DNA of 64,000 nucleotides from UBA6814 sp040753075 (GCA_040753075.1 JBFMHA010000005.1:28389-92388); one strand, 5' to 3'. Shown: positions 17,292-25,809, counted from the first letter of the stretch. The notes: generated from the sequence alone by a model not told the origin. Program-made: numbers and translations.

Positions 17292-18563
17292 TCAGGCCCG
17301 CTTGCCGCCTTCCAGGTACGGATTGAAGTACCCGTACTCCAGCCAGGGGCAGGCCTTCCTCAGGCGCTTGCGGAAGTGCTGCAGGCCCATGGCCGGGCCG
17401 CCGGGGCGCCTGGCGGCCAGGGCCAGGTAGAGGTCGGGGTCCAGGTTCAGGTTGCGGAGCTGGATGAAGTCCACCCGGTGTTCGCCCGCCAGGTCGGCGA
17501 GCGCGGCCAGCTCCTCCTCGGTGTCCGTGACCCCGGGGAAGAAGATGAGGTTCAGGGACACCCACAGGCCCGCGGCCTTGGCGACGCGGATGCTCTCCTT
17601 CACGTCGGCGAAGCCGTAGCCCCGGGGCCGGTAGTAGTCGGCGTACAGGCCGGGCCGGGCGCTGACCAGGCTGACCCGGATGGAGTCGGCCCCGGCCCGG
17701 GCGATGCGCTCCAGGCCTTCGGGCAGGCTGGCGTTGGTGTTCACGTTCACCGTGCCCTTGCCCCCGGCCTTGCGGAAGGCCGCCACCGCCTCGGCGATGG
17801 CCGCGGCCTCGGTGAGGGGCTCGCCCTCGCAGCCCTGGCCGAAGGAGAGGATGGGGCGCTTCTCGCGGCGGCAGTGCTCGGCCATGACCTCCGCGATCTC
17901 CTTGGGGTCGGGGGCGAAGGCGATGCGCTTCTGGGTGGCCGGGAATCCGGAGTCCTCGGGCTGCTCGGACAGGCAGCCCAGGCAGCGGGCGTTGCAGGCC
18001 CGGGCCGTGGGCAGGGGAGCCTCGAACCGGCCCAGGGCCAGGTTGCGCGCGGCCGGGCAGCAGTAGGTCAGGGCGCAGTTGGCCAGGTGGGCCATGAGCC
18101 GGTTCTTGGGATAGGCGGCCAGGAGCCGGTGCGCGCCCTTGGCGATGCGCTCCCGGGGGATGCCGGCGAAGACCTGGCGGCGGTCCTCGTCCACCTTCTT
18201 GGTGCAGACCCACAGCCGGCCCTCGGCGAAGCCCACGGCCGCGTAGGAGAACATGGGCAGCACGGGCGCGCCCTCGTCCTTGCGGAAGGCGGCCACGCCC
18301 GTGGCGGTGTGACCCGGGCAGACGAAGGCGGCCACGGCCCGCTCCTCCAGGGCCTCGGCCTCGCCGGTCTCCGGGTCCAGGCCCACGGCCCGGCGGCCGG
18401 GCAGCACGAAGAGCTCGCTCTCCGGGGGCAGGGGCATGACCTCGCCGGGCCGGGGCAGGGCCAGCTCCTCGCCGCGGCGGGTGAGCATGAGCAGGTCGGG
18501 GTGGTCGAAGATGCGGCCCGATTCGTCGGCAAAGACCAGGCGTGGGGTGAGATGGCGCGACAT
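17292..18563 (-). CDS. Radical SAM protein, unassigned subfamily
   Basis: 423 residues. About 170 residues precede the radical SAM core, which begins at the cluster motif CNARCLGC (Cys-x3-Cys-x2-Cys). The core contains SFGQGCEGEPL (the GGEP-like SAM-binding element) and VNVNTNASLPEGL. The N-terminal part has LANCALTYCCPAARN, whose extra cysteines may bind a further cluster. Start ATG has GGGAGCACCC. A nucleotidyltransferase gene lies downstream... on the upstream side of the same strand at 19474, 65 bases away, so co-transcription is possible. Substrate unknown. Confidence 0.85.
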   Translation of the reverse strand: MSRHLTPRLVFADESGRIFDHPDLLMLTRRGEELALPRPGEVMPLPPESELFVLPGRRAVGLDPETGEAEALEERAVAAFVCPGHTATGVAAFRKDEGAPVLPMFSYAAVGFAEGRLWVCTKKVDEDRRQVFAGIPRERIAKGAHRLLAAYPKNRLMAHLANCALTYCCPAARNLALGRFEAPLPTARACNARCLGCLSEQPEDSGFPATQKRIAFAPDPKEIAEVMAEHCRREKRPILSFGQGCEGEPLTEAAAIAEAVAAFRKAGGKGTVNVNTNASLPEGLERIARAGADSIRVSLVSARPGLYADYYRPRGYGFADVKESIRVAKAAGLWVSLNLIFFPGVTDTEEELAALADLAGEHRVDFIQLRNLNLDPDLYLALAARRPGGPAMGLQHFRKRLRKACPWLEYGYFNPYLEGGKRA

Positions 18564-18628
18564 GGGTGCTCCCTACCCCGGGCCGCGGCCCGGGGCAAGG
18601 GCAAGATGCGGCAGGGCGGGGAGGTTGC

Positions 18629-19474
18629 TCAGTGCCGCACCCGGCCCTCGAACAGGTCGCGGCAGCGGGCGTAGCCGGCCGGGGTGCCGGCGTCGAGCAC
18701 CGTGCCCGCCAGGGGAGCGCCCACGAACTCCACCCCCCCGGCCAGCATGATCCGCCGCACCTTGCCGTCGGTCAGCTCCACCCGGGGATCCTGGGACCAG
18801 AACCGCTCCGCGGCGCGGGCGATGAAGTCCAGGTAGTGGGGGCGGGCCGCGTACAGGCCGCAGGTGCGCAGCTCGCCCGGAAAGCGGGGCGCGAAGGGTC
18901 CGGGCTGCTTGGTCAGGAAGCGCTCCACGGTGAAGAGTCCGTCCGGCCTGGGCGCGAGGTCCACCCGGCCCGAGGCGGGCAGGGCCGGGGCGGCGTCCGC
19001 GTCCACGGCCATGAGCGCCACCGTGTCCAGGCCGGTGCTGGCGTAGGTCTCGCAAGCTCGGGCCAGGGCTCCCGACGGCCAGGGCAGGTTGTCCGGGTAG
19101 ACCACGGCAAAAGGATCGTCTCCAAGCAGGCCCCGGGCGGCCAGGATGGCGTCGCACTCGCCGCGGGGCAGTTCCTGGTAGGCGAAATGCACCTGCAGCC
19201 GAGCCAGGATCCGGGCCAGATCCGCGGCCGCGGCCGGGTACTCGCGGCGGACGAAGGCCGGGTCCTCCAGCAGCCGGCGCAGGTCTTCCTTGCCCGGCCG
19301 GATCACCACCACCGCCTCCGCGCAGCCGGCCAGGGCGGCCTCTTCCAGGGCGTGCAGGATGAGGGGCCGGCCGGCCACGGGGAGGAGCTCCTTGGGCCGC
19401 AGGGGATCCACCGCCCGCATGCGGGCGCCCAGCCCGGCGGCCGGGATCACGGCGCGGCGCAAGGGCGCGTTCAT
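18629..19474 (-). CDS. Sugar-nucleotidyltransferase-like protein (GalU/RmlA fold)
   Basis: 281 residues. The nucleotide-binding signature is AVIPAAGLGARM, and PKELLPVAGRPLI is the phosphate-binding region of NTP_transferases. FAVVYPDNLPW supplies the metal-binding Asp. The length and order match UTP-glucose-1-phosphate uridylyltransferase-type enzymes, though the substrate is not defined. The ATG at 19474 overlaps by 4 bases the stop of the Fe-S membrane protein gene upstream, so they are coupled. Confidence 0.8.
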   Translation of the reverse strand: MNAPLRRAVIPAAGLGARMRAVDPLRPKELLPVAGRPLILHALEEAALAGCAEAVVVIRPGKEDLRRLLEDPAFVRREYPAAAADLARILARLQVHFAYQELPRGECDAILAARGLLGDDPFAVVYPDNLPWPSGALARACETYASTGLDTVALMAVDADAAPALPASGRVDLAPRPDGLFTVERFLTKQPGPFAPRFPGELRTCGLYAARPHYLDFIARAAERFWSQDPRVELTDGKVRRIMLAGGVEFVGAPLAGTVLDAGTPAGYARCRDLFEGRVRH

Positions 19475-20361
19475 GGGGCGTCCGCCGGCCGGGCCTTGTC
19501 CGCCAGGGGCGGCGGCGATCCGGCGATCGCGAAGCCGATGGCCCCGTACTGGCAGGAATGCCGCAGGCACTTCAGGCAACGGATGCAGTTGGAGTGGTTG
19601 GGCTCCTCGTAGAATGCCACGCCCATGGGGCAGTCCCGCTCGCAGGCCTTGCAGCGCACGCACTTTTCCTCGTCCCGGGTGAGGCGGAACACGCTGGACT
19701 TGTTGAACAGCGAGTAGATGGCCCCCAGGGGGCAGGCCACCCGGCAGAAGGGCCGCCGGCTCGCCACCATCCAGGCCAGGAAGAAGAGCAGGATGGCGAG
19801 CTTGTTGTAGAAGAGCGGGCCGACCATGGACCGCAGGTTCGGCTTCATGGCCAGCAGGGGCAGTCCGGCCTCCAGCGTGCCGGCCGGGCACACGTACTTG
19901 CAGTACCAGGTCTGGCCATAGCCGAAATCGTCCAGGACCAGGGCCGGGAGCAGGACCACGAAAAGGGCCAGGAACACGTACTTGAGCGGGTACAGCCCGC
20001 GCCAGACAGCCAGCTTGGGCGAGGGGATCTTGTGCAGGAGCTCCTGGAGGAGGCCGAAGGGGCACAGCCAGCCGCAGGGCATGCGGCCCACCAGCGCGCC
20101 CAGGGTTCCCAGGAAGCCGAGCACGTAGAGTCCCAGGTGGACCTTGCCCACCTCCAGGCCGGGCTTGATGGAGGCCATGGCGAACTGGAGGGATCCGATG
20201 GGGCAGGCCGTGGCGGCGGCCGGGCAGGAGTAGCAGTTGAGACCCGGCGCGCAGATGCTCTTGAGGCGGCCGCCGTAGATGACCGGGCCGCCGAAGGGGA
20301 ACAGCCACCAGGCGTTGGTGAGCACGGTGGCCGCGAACTGCACCCAGCGCCGCAGGTCCAT
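19471..20361 (-). CDS. NapH/YccM-like membrane 4Fe-4S protein
   Basis: 296 residues. Four to five membrane helices carry CPFGLLQE and CRVACPLGA cysteine motifs of the NapH/NosR/CcoG-type fold. C-terminal 4Fe-4S motifs are CVRCKACERDCPMG and CIRCLKCLRHSCQYG. Such proteins pass electrons between the quinone pool or cytoplasmic donors and a periplasmic or membrane partner. Its start ATG overlaps the stop of the 44-residue CXXC protein (TGATG), and its stop overlaps the nucleotidyltransferase start, giving a three-gene coupled operon. The electron partner is unknown. Confidence 0.87.
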   Translation of the reverse strand: MDLRRWVQFAATVLTNAWWLFPFGGPVIYGGRLKSICAPGLNCYSCPAAATACPIGSLQFAMASIKPGLEVGKVHLGLYVLGFLGTLGALVGRMPCGWLCPFGLLQELLHKIPSPKLAVWRGLYPLKYVFLALFVVLLPALVLDDFGYGQTWYCKYVCPAGTLEAGLPLLAMKPNLRSMVGPLFYNKLAILLFFLAWMVASRRPFCRVACPLGAIYSLFNKSSVFRLTRDEEKCVRCKACERDCPMGVAFYEEPNHSNCIRCLKCLRHSCQYGAIGFAIAGSPPPLADKARPADAP

Positions 20362-20495
20362 CAGCCCACCCCGATGCAGGACAGGCAGATGGCCACCGCC
20401 TTCTCGAACACCGCTTCGGGCTCGCCCAGGGTCACGCCCAGGGCGAACAGGGCCAGGAACGCGCAGAGCAGCACGTAGGGCAGTTTGCGTCGCAT
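20361..20495 (-). CDS. Tiny CXXC membrane protein (CD1871A-family-like)
   Basis: 44 residues. One hydrophobic helix (YVLLCAFLALFALGVTLG) is followed by a short tail with FEKAVAICLSCIGVG. The ending A-I-C-x-x-C-I-G-x-G is that of the CD1871A family of CXXC-motif proteins, which often sit beside NapH-like Fe-S genes. The ribosome site is excellent (AGGGAGGAGCCCCC), and the stop overlaps the start of the Fe-S membrane protein. The adjacent gene partner strongly supports a real gene. The CXXC may handle a metal, haem or thiol; the role is not known. Confidence 0.8.
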   Translation of the reverse strand: MRRKLPYVLLCAFLALFALGVTLGEPEAVFEKAVAICLSCIGVG

Positions 20496-20601
20496 GGGGG
20501 CTCCTCCCTGGGAGACGGCCTAGCACGAAGCCCGGGGTTCCGGCAACGAGGCGGGACTTGCGCGGGGATGGGCCCTCGCGGGGAGCTAGGCGCTGGCAAC
20601 G

Positions 20602-20635
20602 AAAAGGCCCCCCTCCTGCCGGAAGGGGGCCTTTC
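20602..20635 (-). terminator. Terminator of the por operon
   Basis: Reading on the minus strand, GAAAGGCCCCC pairs with GGGGGGCCTTTTC across an 11-nt loop and ends in CTTTTCGTT. It lies 20 bases beyond the porB stop. Confidence 0.85.
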
Positions 20636-20654
20636 AATTCACAGCCGTTCGGCC

Positions 20655-21638
20655 CTATTCCTCGTCCTTGGCCCCGCCCTTCTCCTTGGGAGCGGGGAAG
20701 GTGTTCGCCAGGGCGTTCAGGTAGGCCCAGGACTCGTCCACCTGCTTCTGGATGCCGGCCACGTCGGACTCGGCGAGGTGGCGGAAGCGGCGCTGCACCT
20801 TGAGGTAGTCCAGCACCGGCTTGGGCTTGGCCACCTTCTTGGTGATGTTGTAGCGGCCGCCGATGACCTCGTAGAGCGGGAAGACGTTGGTCTCCACCGC
20901 CAGCTTGGACAGGCTGATGCCGATCTCGGGCTTGCAGCCCCAGCCGGTGGGGCACACCGAGTAGATGTGCAGGTAGGCCGGGCCGTCCACGGCCATGGCC
21001 TTGCGCACCTTGTTCATGAGGTCGATGTGGAAGGCCGGCGAGGCGGTGGCCACGTACGGGATGGCGTGGGCCGCGCAGATGGCCGGCATGTTCTTCTTGC
21101 GGGTGGACTGGCCGATGCTCTTCTTGCCCGCGGGCGAGGTGGTGGTGGTCGCGCCGAAGGGCGTGGAGGAGGAGCGCTGCACGCCGGTGTTCATGTACGC
21201 CTCGTTGTCCAGGCAGACGTAGATGAACTTGTGGCCGCGCTCCAGGGCGCCGGACAGGGCCTGCAGGCCGATGTCCGCGGTGGCGCCGTCGCCGGCGAAG
21301 GCCAGCACCGTGGGCAGGGGGCCCTGGCGCTTGCCCTTGCGGGTCATGGCCTGGAGGGCGGCCTCGACGCCCGAGGCCACTGCCGCGGTGTTCTCGAAGG
21401 CCACGTGGATCCAGGGCGTCTTCCAGGCGCTCTGGGGGTAGGGAGAGGTGATGATCTCCATGCATCCCGTGGCGTTGCAGATGATGCAGTCCTTGCCCAC
21501 CGCGCGGGTGACCATGCTCATGGCCAGGACCTCGACGCAGCCCTGGCAGGCGCGGTGGCCCGAGGCCACCATGGACTCGCGCGGCACGTTCTTGCCGGTG
21601 ATCTTCTGGTATCCGGAGAGGTCCACGTCCCTAAGCAT
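20655..21638 (-). CDS. porB: Pyruvate:ferredoxin oxidoreductase, beta subunit (TPP-binding)
   Basis: 327 residues. The TPP-binding signature is AFAGDGATADIGLQALSGA with NEAYMNTG. Cluster-ligating cysteines appear in GHRACQGCVE, ICNATGC and the later VCPTGWGC. It oxidatively decarboxylates pyruvate to acetyl-CoA with ferredoxin as acceptor. It overlaps porA by 8 bases and is the last gene of porD-porA-porB. A Lys-rich tail (PKEKGGAKDEE) ends the chain. Confidence 0.95.
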   Translation of the reverse strand: MLRDVDLSGYQKITGKNVPRESMVASGHRACQGCVEVLAMSMVTRAVGKDCIICNATGCMEIITSPYPQSAWKTPWIHVAFENTAAVASGVEAALQAMTRKGKRQGPLPTVLAFAGDGATADIGLQALSGALERGHKFIYVCLDNEAYMNTGVQRSSSTPFGATTTTSPAGKKSIGQSTRKKNMPAICAAHAIPYVATASPAFHIDLMNKVRKAMAVDGPAYLHIYSVCPTGWGCKPEIGISLSKLAVETNVFPLYEVIGGRYNITKKVAKPKPVLDYLKVQRRFRHLAESDVAGIQKQVDESWAYLNALANTFPAPKEKGGAKDEE

Positions 21639-22803
21639 CGCTCTTCACCCCCCAGATGATGTAGTCATCCTTGATCTTTCCGCCCTTGGCCAGGGCGTAC
21701 ATGTCCTCGAAGTCCTTGACCGACACGTCGCGGCCGCCCAGGCCGGCCACGATGTTGACGATCTTCGGGGCGTTCTTGTCCCCGTAGAACAGGCTCTTGA
21801 TCTCGGTGGCCACCGGGCCGCACACCCCGCCGGGAGACAGGGCGCGGTCGATGACGATGACCTTGGTGGCGTCCTTGAGGGCCTTCTTCATCTCTTCCTT
21901 GGGGAAGGGCCTCCACAGGCGCAGCCGCACCTGGCCCACGTCCTGGCCCGCGGCGGTCAGGTTGTCCAGGGCGGTCATGGCGGTTTCGCTCAGGGAGCCC
22001 ATGGTCACGAACACGGTCTTGGCCTTCTTCTTCCCGTTGGTCTCCACCACCTGGTACTTGCGGCCGGAATGCTTGCCCCAGGCCGCCAGGACCTCCTTGA
22101 CCACGGCCTTGGAGTCCCAGAGGGCCTGCTCGTACTGCTTCTTGGCTTCGGTGTAGACCTCGGGCACGCCCACCGGCCCCATGGTCACGGGATTCTTGGG
22201 ATCCAGGGTCATGAGCGGCTTGTAGTCGGGCAGGAACGCCTTGACCTCGGTCGCTTCCATGAACTCGATGGGCTCGATCATGTGGGTGAGGATGAACCCG
22301 TCCATGTTCACGCCCACGGGCAGGAGCACCCGCTGGTCCTCGGCGATGCGGAAGGCGCAGACCGTGAGGTCGAAGACCTCCTGGCCGTTCTCGCAGAATA
22401 CCTGCACCCAGCCCGCGTCGCGCTCGCTCATGATGTCCGAGTGGTCGTTCCAGATGGAGATGGGGCCGGACAGGGAGCGGTTGGCGATGGTCATGACGAT
22501 GGGCAGGCGCATGGCCGACGCGATGAACATGATCTCGTGCATGAGGGCCAGGCCCTGGGCCGAGGTGGCGGTGTAGGTCCGCGCCCCGGTGGCCGAGGAG
22601 CCCACCGCGGCGCTCATGGCCGTGTGCTCGCTCTCCACCGGAATGAAGGCCGCGTCCAGGTCGCCGTTGGCCACGTGGTGGGACAACTCCTCCACGATGT
22701 GGGTCTGGGGTGTGATGGGATAGGCGGAAATCACGTCCACGTCGCAGAGTTTCACCGCCTCGGCCACGGCCAGGGAGACTTCGATGCCGACACGCTTGCC
22801 CAT
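21631..22803 (-). CDS. porA: Pyruvate:ferredoxin oxidoreductase, alpha subunit
   Basis: 390 residues. ISAYPITPQTHIVEEL and FIPVESEHTAMSAAVG are the pyrimidine-side TPP motifs of the alpha subunit; SAQGLALMHEI also matches. Start ATG overlaps the porD stop (ATGA) and the stop overlaps porB, so the three subunits are translated in tight coupling. Confidence 0.95.
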   Translation of the reverse strand: MGKRVGIEVSLAVAEAVKLCDVDVISAYPITPQTHIVEELSHHVANGDLDAAFIPVESEHTAMSAAVGSSATGARTYTATSAQGLALMHEIMFIASAMRLPIVMTIANRSLSGPISIWNDHSDIMSERDAGWVQVFCENGQEVFDLTVCAFRIAEDQRVLLPVGVNMDGFILTHMIEPIEFMEATEVKAFLPDYKPLMTLDPKNPVTMGPVGVPEVYTEAKKQYEQALWDSKAVVKEVLAAWGKHSGRKYQVVETNGKKKAKTVFVTMGSLSETAMTALDNLTAAGQDVGQVRLRLWRPFPKEEMKKALKDATKVIVIDRALSPGGVCGPVATEIKSLFYGDKNAPKIVNIVAGLGGRDVSVKDFEDMYALAKGGKIKDDYIIWGVKSDA

Positions 22804-23093
22804 CACTTCTCCTCCTTGACCATGCTGATGGCCTGGGTTGGGCACTCGTTGGCGCAGATGCCGCACCCCTTGCAATAGGACAGGTCGGCCCGGAAGAGGC
22901 CGTCCTTGTCTTCGGAATAGCAGAACTCAGGGCAATACGTGAGGCATTTGGCGCACTTGATGCATTTTTCCTCGTCCAGCTGAGGGGCGAGGCTCTTCCA
23001 GTCGCCGGTCTTGAGCTTGGCCGTGGAGCCGGGCTCGAGGATGGCGCAGCCCAGGGCCAGCTTCTGCCAGGCCACGAAGGCGCGATCAGACAT
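22803..23093 (-). CDS. porD: Pyruvate:ferredoxin oxidoreductase, delta subunit (2[4Fe-4S])
   Basis: 96 residues. Two ferredoxin motifs, CIKCAKCLTYCPE and CKGCGICANECPT, follow the typical PorD lead-in (KTGDWKSLAPQLDEEKC). The ATG at 23093 has AAGGAGGTCATCC. It is first in the operon. No gamma subunit (PorG) gene lies on either side; see findings. Confidence 0.93.
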   Translation of the reverse strand: MSDRAFVAWQKLALGCAILEPGSTAKLKTGDWKSLAPQLDEEKCIKCAKCLTYCPEFCYSEDKDGLFRADLSYCKGCGICANECPTQAISMVKEEK

Positions 23094-23260
23094 GGATGAC
23101 CTCCTTGACAAGATGGGTGGTCCCGGAGTGGGAGCCGAATTCCGATTCTGCTAGCAATAATTCCGAAAAACAAGAAGAGAATTTGATGAACGGAGGAGTA
23201 TTCCCGGTGAGCGGCATGCGCCAAAAGGCGCAAACGTCTCAACTCATCCGCGCAGGGTAA

Positions 23261-23289
23261 TTGACCCCGCGTGCAGGGGGGGGTATACA
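23261..23289 (+). promoter_or_regulatory. Sigma-70 promoter of cytochrome c3
   Basis: TTGACC (23261-23266), a 17-nt spacer and TATACA (23284-23289). The transcript would start near 23296, giving a leader of about 87 nt before the ATG at 23383. It lies in the 289-bp divergent region shared with porD. Confidence 0.65.
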
Positions 23290-23382
23290 GCACGTGCATC
23301 AGTGTCATGGGCCGTTCATGGGAGGTTCGGCCGGGGGAGTTCCCCGGGGCGGATGCGGCCCGTAACCTTTTCGGAGGCGGTA

Positions 23383-23784
23383 ATGAAGCGTTCGATGATG
23401 TTCCTGCTCTGCGTCGCCCTGATCGCGACCTGGTCCGTGGCCCTGGCTGCTCCGAAGGCCCCTGCGGGCGCCTCGAAGCTTGCCTACCTGCCGTCCAAGA
23501 CGGTTGAGATGAAACACGAAACCCATGCGAAGGTGGATTGCAAGGTCTGCCACCACGAGCCCGACTTCGGCAAGACCGACAAGGTGGCCAAGTGCTCGAA
23601 CAAGGGCTGCCACGACTCCCTGGACAAGGCCGACAAGTCCGAGAAGTCCCTGTACCAGGCCTTCCACAAGAAGGGCGGCAAGCAGGCCTCCTGCGTGTCC
23701 TGCCACACCGACGAAGCGGCCAAGATGGACAAGGAGAAGGGCAAGGCCCTGAAGGGCTGCAACAAGTCCGTGTGCCATCCGTAA
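23383..23784 (+). CDS. cycA: Tetrahaem cytochrome c3 (class III), periplasmic
   Basis: 133 residues with a signal peptide ending ALA near residue 22. Four haem sites occur in the classic type-I c3 pattern: CKVCH (x2), CSNKGCH (x4), CVSCH (x2), CNKSVCH (x4). Extra histidines (HETHAKVDC, CHH, AFHKKGG) supply the distal ligands. The chain is Lys-rich, as expected for docking to hydrogenases and membrane complexes. It shuttles electrons from periplasmic hydrogenase or formate dehydrogenase. The ATG at 23383 was chosen for TCGGAGGCGGTA upstream and the signal peptide. Confidence 0.97.
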   Translation: MKRSMMFLLCVALIATWSVALAAPKAPAGASKLAYLPSKTVEMKHETHAKVDCKVCHHEPDFGKTDKVAKCSNKGCHDSLDKADKSEKSLYQAFHKKGGKQASCVSCHTDEAAKMDKEKGKALKGCNKSVCHP

Positions 23785-23810
23785 GGACGGCCCGGTTCCG
23801 CAGCAATGAC

Positions 23811-23839
23811 GAGGCCGCCCCGCGAGGGGCGGCCTTTTT
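23811..23839 (+). terminator. Intrinsic terminator of cytochrome c3
   Basis: AGGCCGCCCC - GCGA - GGGGCGGCCT is followed by TTTTC. It lies 27 bases after the stop codon. Confidence 0.92.
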
Positions 23840-23857
23840 CATTGATATGGATGCGCC

Positions 23858-24328
23858 CTAGAGCCTGGCCCCGGCGTCGGGGTCGGTCCGGCGCGGGGGC
23901 AGGCTGCCGGGCAGGCCGAGCACGAACTCGCGGATCATGTCCCGCACCCGGCGGTAGTGGTCCAGGGCCTCCTCCTCGTCCGCGGCGTCGGCGGCCAGGC
24001 GCGGCGGGTCCGGGAAGCCGCGGTGGACCACCGTGGCCCCGCCCGGGAAGCGCGGGCAGTGGCCGTGGGCGTGGTCGCACAGGGTGATCACGTAGTCGAA
24101 GTCCAGGGAGGGGAGGTCGTCCAGGGTCTTGGAGGCCTGGGCCGAGATGTCGATCCCGGCCTCGGCCATGGCCTTGACCGCCAGCGGGTTCATGCCGTGC
24201 CGCTCCACCCCGGCCGAGAACGTCTCCACCGCGTCGGCCCGGAGGGCGCGGGCGAAGCCCTCGGCCATCTGGGAGCGGCAGGAGTTGCCGGTGCACAGGA
24301 ACAGGATGCGCAATCTGGGCGTATCCAT
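23858..24328 (-). CDS. arsC: Arsenate reductase / low-molecular-weight protein phosphatase family
   Basis: 156 residues. The phosphate-binding loop LFLCTGNSCRSQMAEG (Cys-x5-Arg) is at the N-terminus. Further cysteines in YVITLCDHAHGHCP match the thioredoxin-coupled ArsC pattern, in which CD....C pairs form the redox relay. DPPR (Asp general acid) is present at FPDPPRL. It would reduce arsenate to arsenite in the cytoplasm. No ars operon neighbours (arsB/arsR) are seen here. Start has CCGGAGACCCC. Confidence 0.85.
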   Translation of the reverse strand: MDTPRLRILFLCTGNSCRSQMAEGFARALRADAVETFSAGVERHGMNPLAVKAMAEAGIDISAQASKTLDDLPSLDFDYVITLCDHAHGHCPRFPGGATVVHRGFPDPPRLAADAADEEEALDHYRRVRDMIREFVLGLPGSLPPRRTDPDAGARL

Positions 24329-24407
24329 GGGGTCTCCGGGGGGCTTTCGCCCGCGCGCGTATCATTATTATATGGCGCCGGCGCGGATGGCGGCTCGGCC
24401 GGGCCGT

Positions 24408-25082
24408 TCAGCGCCCGGCGAGCGTCTGGTCCACCAGGTCCTTGAGCAGGGGGTAGAGGTTGTCCGCCACCTTGGCCGCGCCGGCCGGGTTGGGGTGGAT
24501 GCCGTCGGCCTGGTTGAGCTCGGGCCGCATGGCCACGCCCTCCAGGAGGAAGGGGAGGAAGGACGCGCCATGTTTTCCGGCCAGGCGGGGGAACACCGCG
24601 TTGAAGCGGGCCGCGTAGTCCGGGCCGAAGTTGGCCAGGCTGCGCATCCCGGCCAGGAGCACGGGAATCCTCTTCTCGGCGAAGAGGTCGAGCATGGCCG
24701 CCAGGTTCTTTTCCATGTTCTCGGGCGGCATGCCCATGAGCCCGTCGTTGGCGCCCAGCTCCAGCATGGCCACATCCGGCCGCTCCCGGAGCAGCCAGGG
24801 CAGGCGGGCCAGCCCGCCGGCGGTGGTGTCTCCGGAGATGCCGGCGTTGACCATGCGCACGGGGTAGCCCTCCCGGCGCAGGCGCTCGGCCAGCAGGTCG
24901 GGCACGGACTGGCCCGCGGGCAGGCCGTAACCGGCGAACAGGCTGTCCCCCAGGGCCAGGATGGTCAGGGGGCGGGCGGAGTCGGCGGCGGAGGTAGGAG
25001 AAGCCACGAGGAGCAGGGCGGCCAGGGCCGCAGCCAGGCTAGAGCATCGTAATCCTGAAAGGATGCAGATGCCTTTGTGCAT
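24408..25082 (-). CDS. SGNH/GDSL arylesterase (TesA-like), secreted
   Basis: 224 residues from the ATG at 25082; a start at 25118 would add 12 residues. Neither has a good ribosome site; 25082 is preferred because it gives a compact signal peptide (SLAAALAALLLVASPTSAA). The catalytic blocks are ILALGDSLFAGYGL (Ser), NAGISGDTTAGGL (Gly), ELGANDGL (Asn) and DGIHPNPAG (Asp/His). It is a periplasmic esterase or lysophospholipase of the TesA type. Stands alone. Confidence 0.85.
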   Translation of the reverse strand: MHKGICILSGLRCSSLAAALAALLLVASPTSAADSARPLTILALGDSLFAGYGLPAGQSVPDLLAERLRREGYPVRMVNAGISGDTTAGGLARLPWLLRERPDVAMLELGANDGLMGMPPENMEKNLAAMLDLFAEKRIPVLLAGMRSLANFGPDYAARFNAVFPRLAGKHGASFLPFLLEGVAMRPELNQADGIHPNPAGAAKVADNLYPLLKDLVDQTLAGR

Positions 25083-25140
25083 TTCGTTGAAATAATACTC
25101 AATTATTTCAATAGACATCTTGCTTCAAGATGAAAAGGCG

Positions 25141-25572
25141 CTAGTCTTCGATGGCCACGAGCTCCAGTTCGAAGACCAGATCCTTGCCGGCCAGGGGGTG
25201 GTTGCCGTCCAGGGTCAGGCTGGTTTCGCTGGCCTCGACCACGGTCATGTGCAGTTCGCCCTGGGGGGTCTGCACCCGGAGCACCGCGCCGGTTTCGGGG
25301 TCCAGCCCCTTGGGCAGTTCGGAGCGGTCCACGTCCACCTTGAGGGATTCGTTGCGGGGGCCGTAGGCCTGGTCGCTGGGGATGGTGACGGACTTGGTCT
25401 CGCCCACGGCCATGCCCTTGATCCCGTTCTCGAAGCCCGGGATCACGAATCCCTGGCCGATGACGAACTCCAGCGGATCGCGCTGGCGCGAGGAGTCGAA
25501 CTCGTAGCCGTCGGTAAGGGTGCCGCGGTAGTGGACCTGGACTTTGTCGCCGTCCTTTGCGGTTCTGGTCAT
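25141..25572 (-). CDS. slyD: FKBP-type peptidyl-prolyl isomerase, SlyD-like
   Basis: 143 residues. VQVHYRGTLTDGYEFDSS and FVIGQGFVIPGFENGIKGM are FKBP active-site segments. An insert-in-flap region (about 70-125) and the late GNHPLAGKDLVFELELVAIE are typical of SlyD-type chaperone isomerases. The His-rich metal tail of E. coli SlyD is absent. Start ATG has GGAGAGACGC. Cytoplasmic folding helper; monocistronic. Confidence 0.92.
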   Translation of the reverse strand: MTRTAKDGDKVQVHYRGTLTDGYEFDSSRQRDPLEFVIGQGFVIPGFENGIKGMAVGETKSVTIPSDQAYGPRNESLKVDVDRSELPKGLDPETGAVLRVQTPQGELHMTVVEASETSLTLDGNHPLAGKDLVFELELVAIED

Positions 25573-25719
25573 GCGTCTCTCCAGTGTTTGCGGCCGGGCC
25601 GCGTGAACATGCCGGACGGCCGACATGCGGAAAAATCCAGGGTATACGCTCCCGCGTCCCGCGGCAACCCCGTCCGGCGTTGCCAGCCCGGAAGCTTTGC
25701 CCTACAGTGGCCCCCCTGC

Positions 25720-25809
25720 GGAGGGGTGGCCGAGCGGCCTAAGGCGGTGGTCTTGAAAACCACTGGCGGGGCAACCCGCCCGGGGGTTCGAATCCCTCCC
25801 CCTCCGCCA
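25720..25809 (+). tRNA. tRNA-Ser (anticodon TGA)
   Basis: 90 nt with encoded CCA. Acceptor stem GGAGGGG/CCCCTCC, anticodon stem GTGGT/ACCAC with loop CTTGAAA, long variable arm (GGCGGGGCAACCCGCC) and T-arm GGGGG-TTCGAAT-CCCTC. The long variable arm is characteristic of type II tRNAs. Confidence 0.96.
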
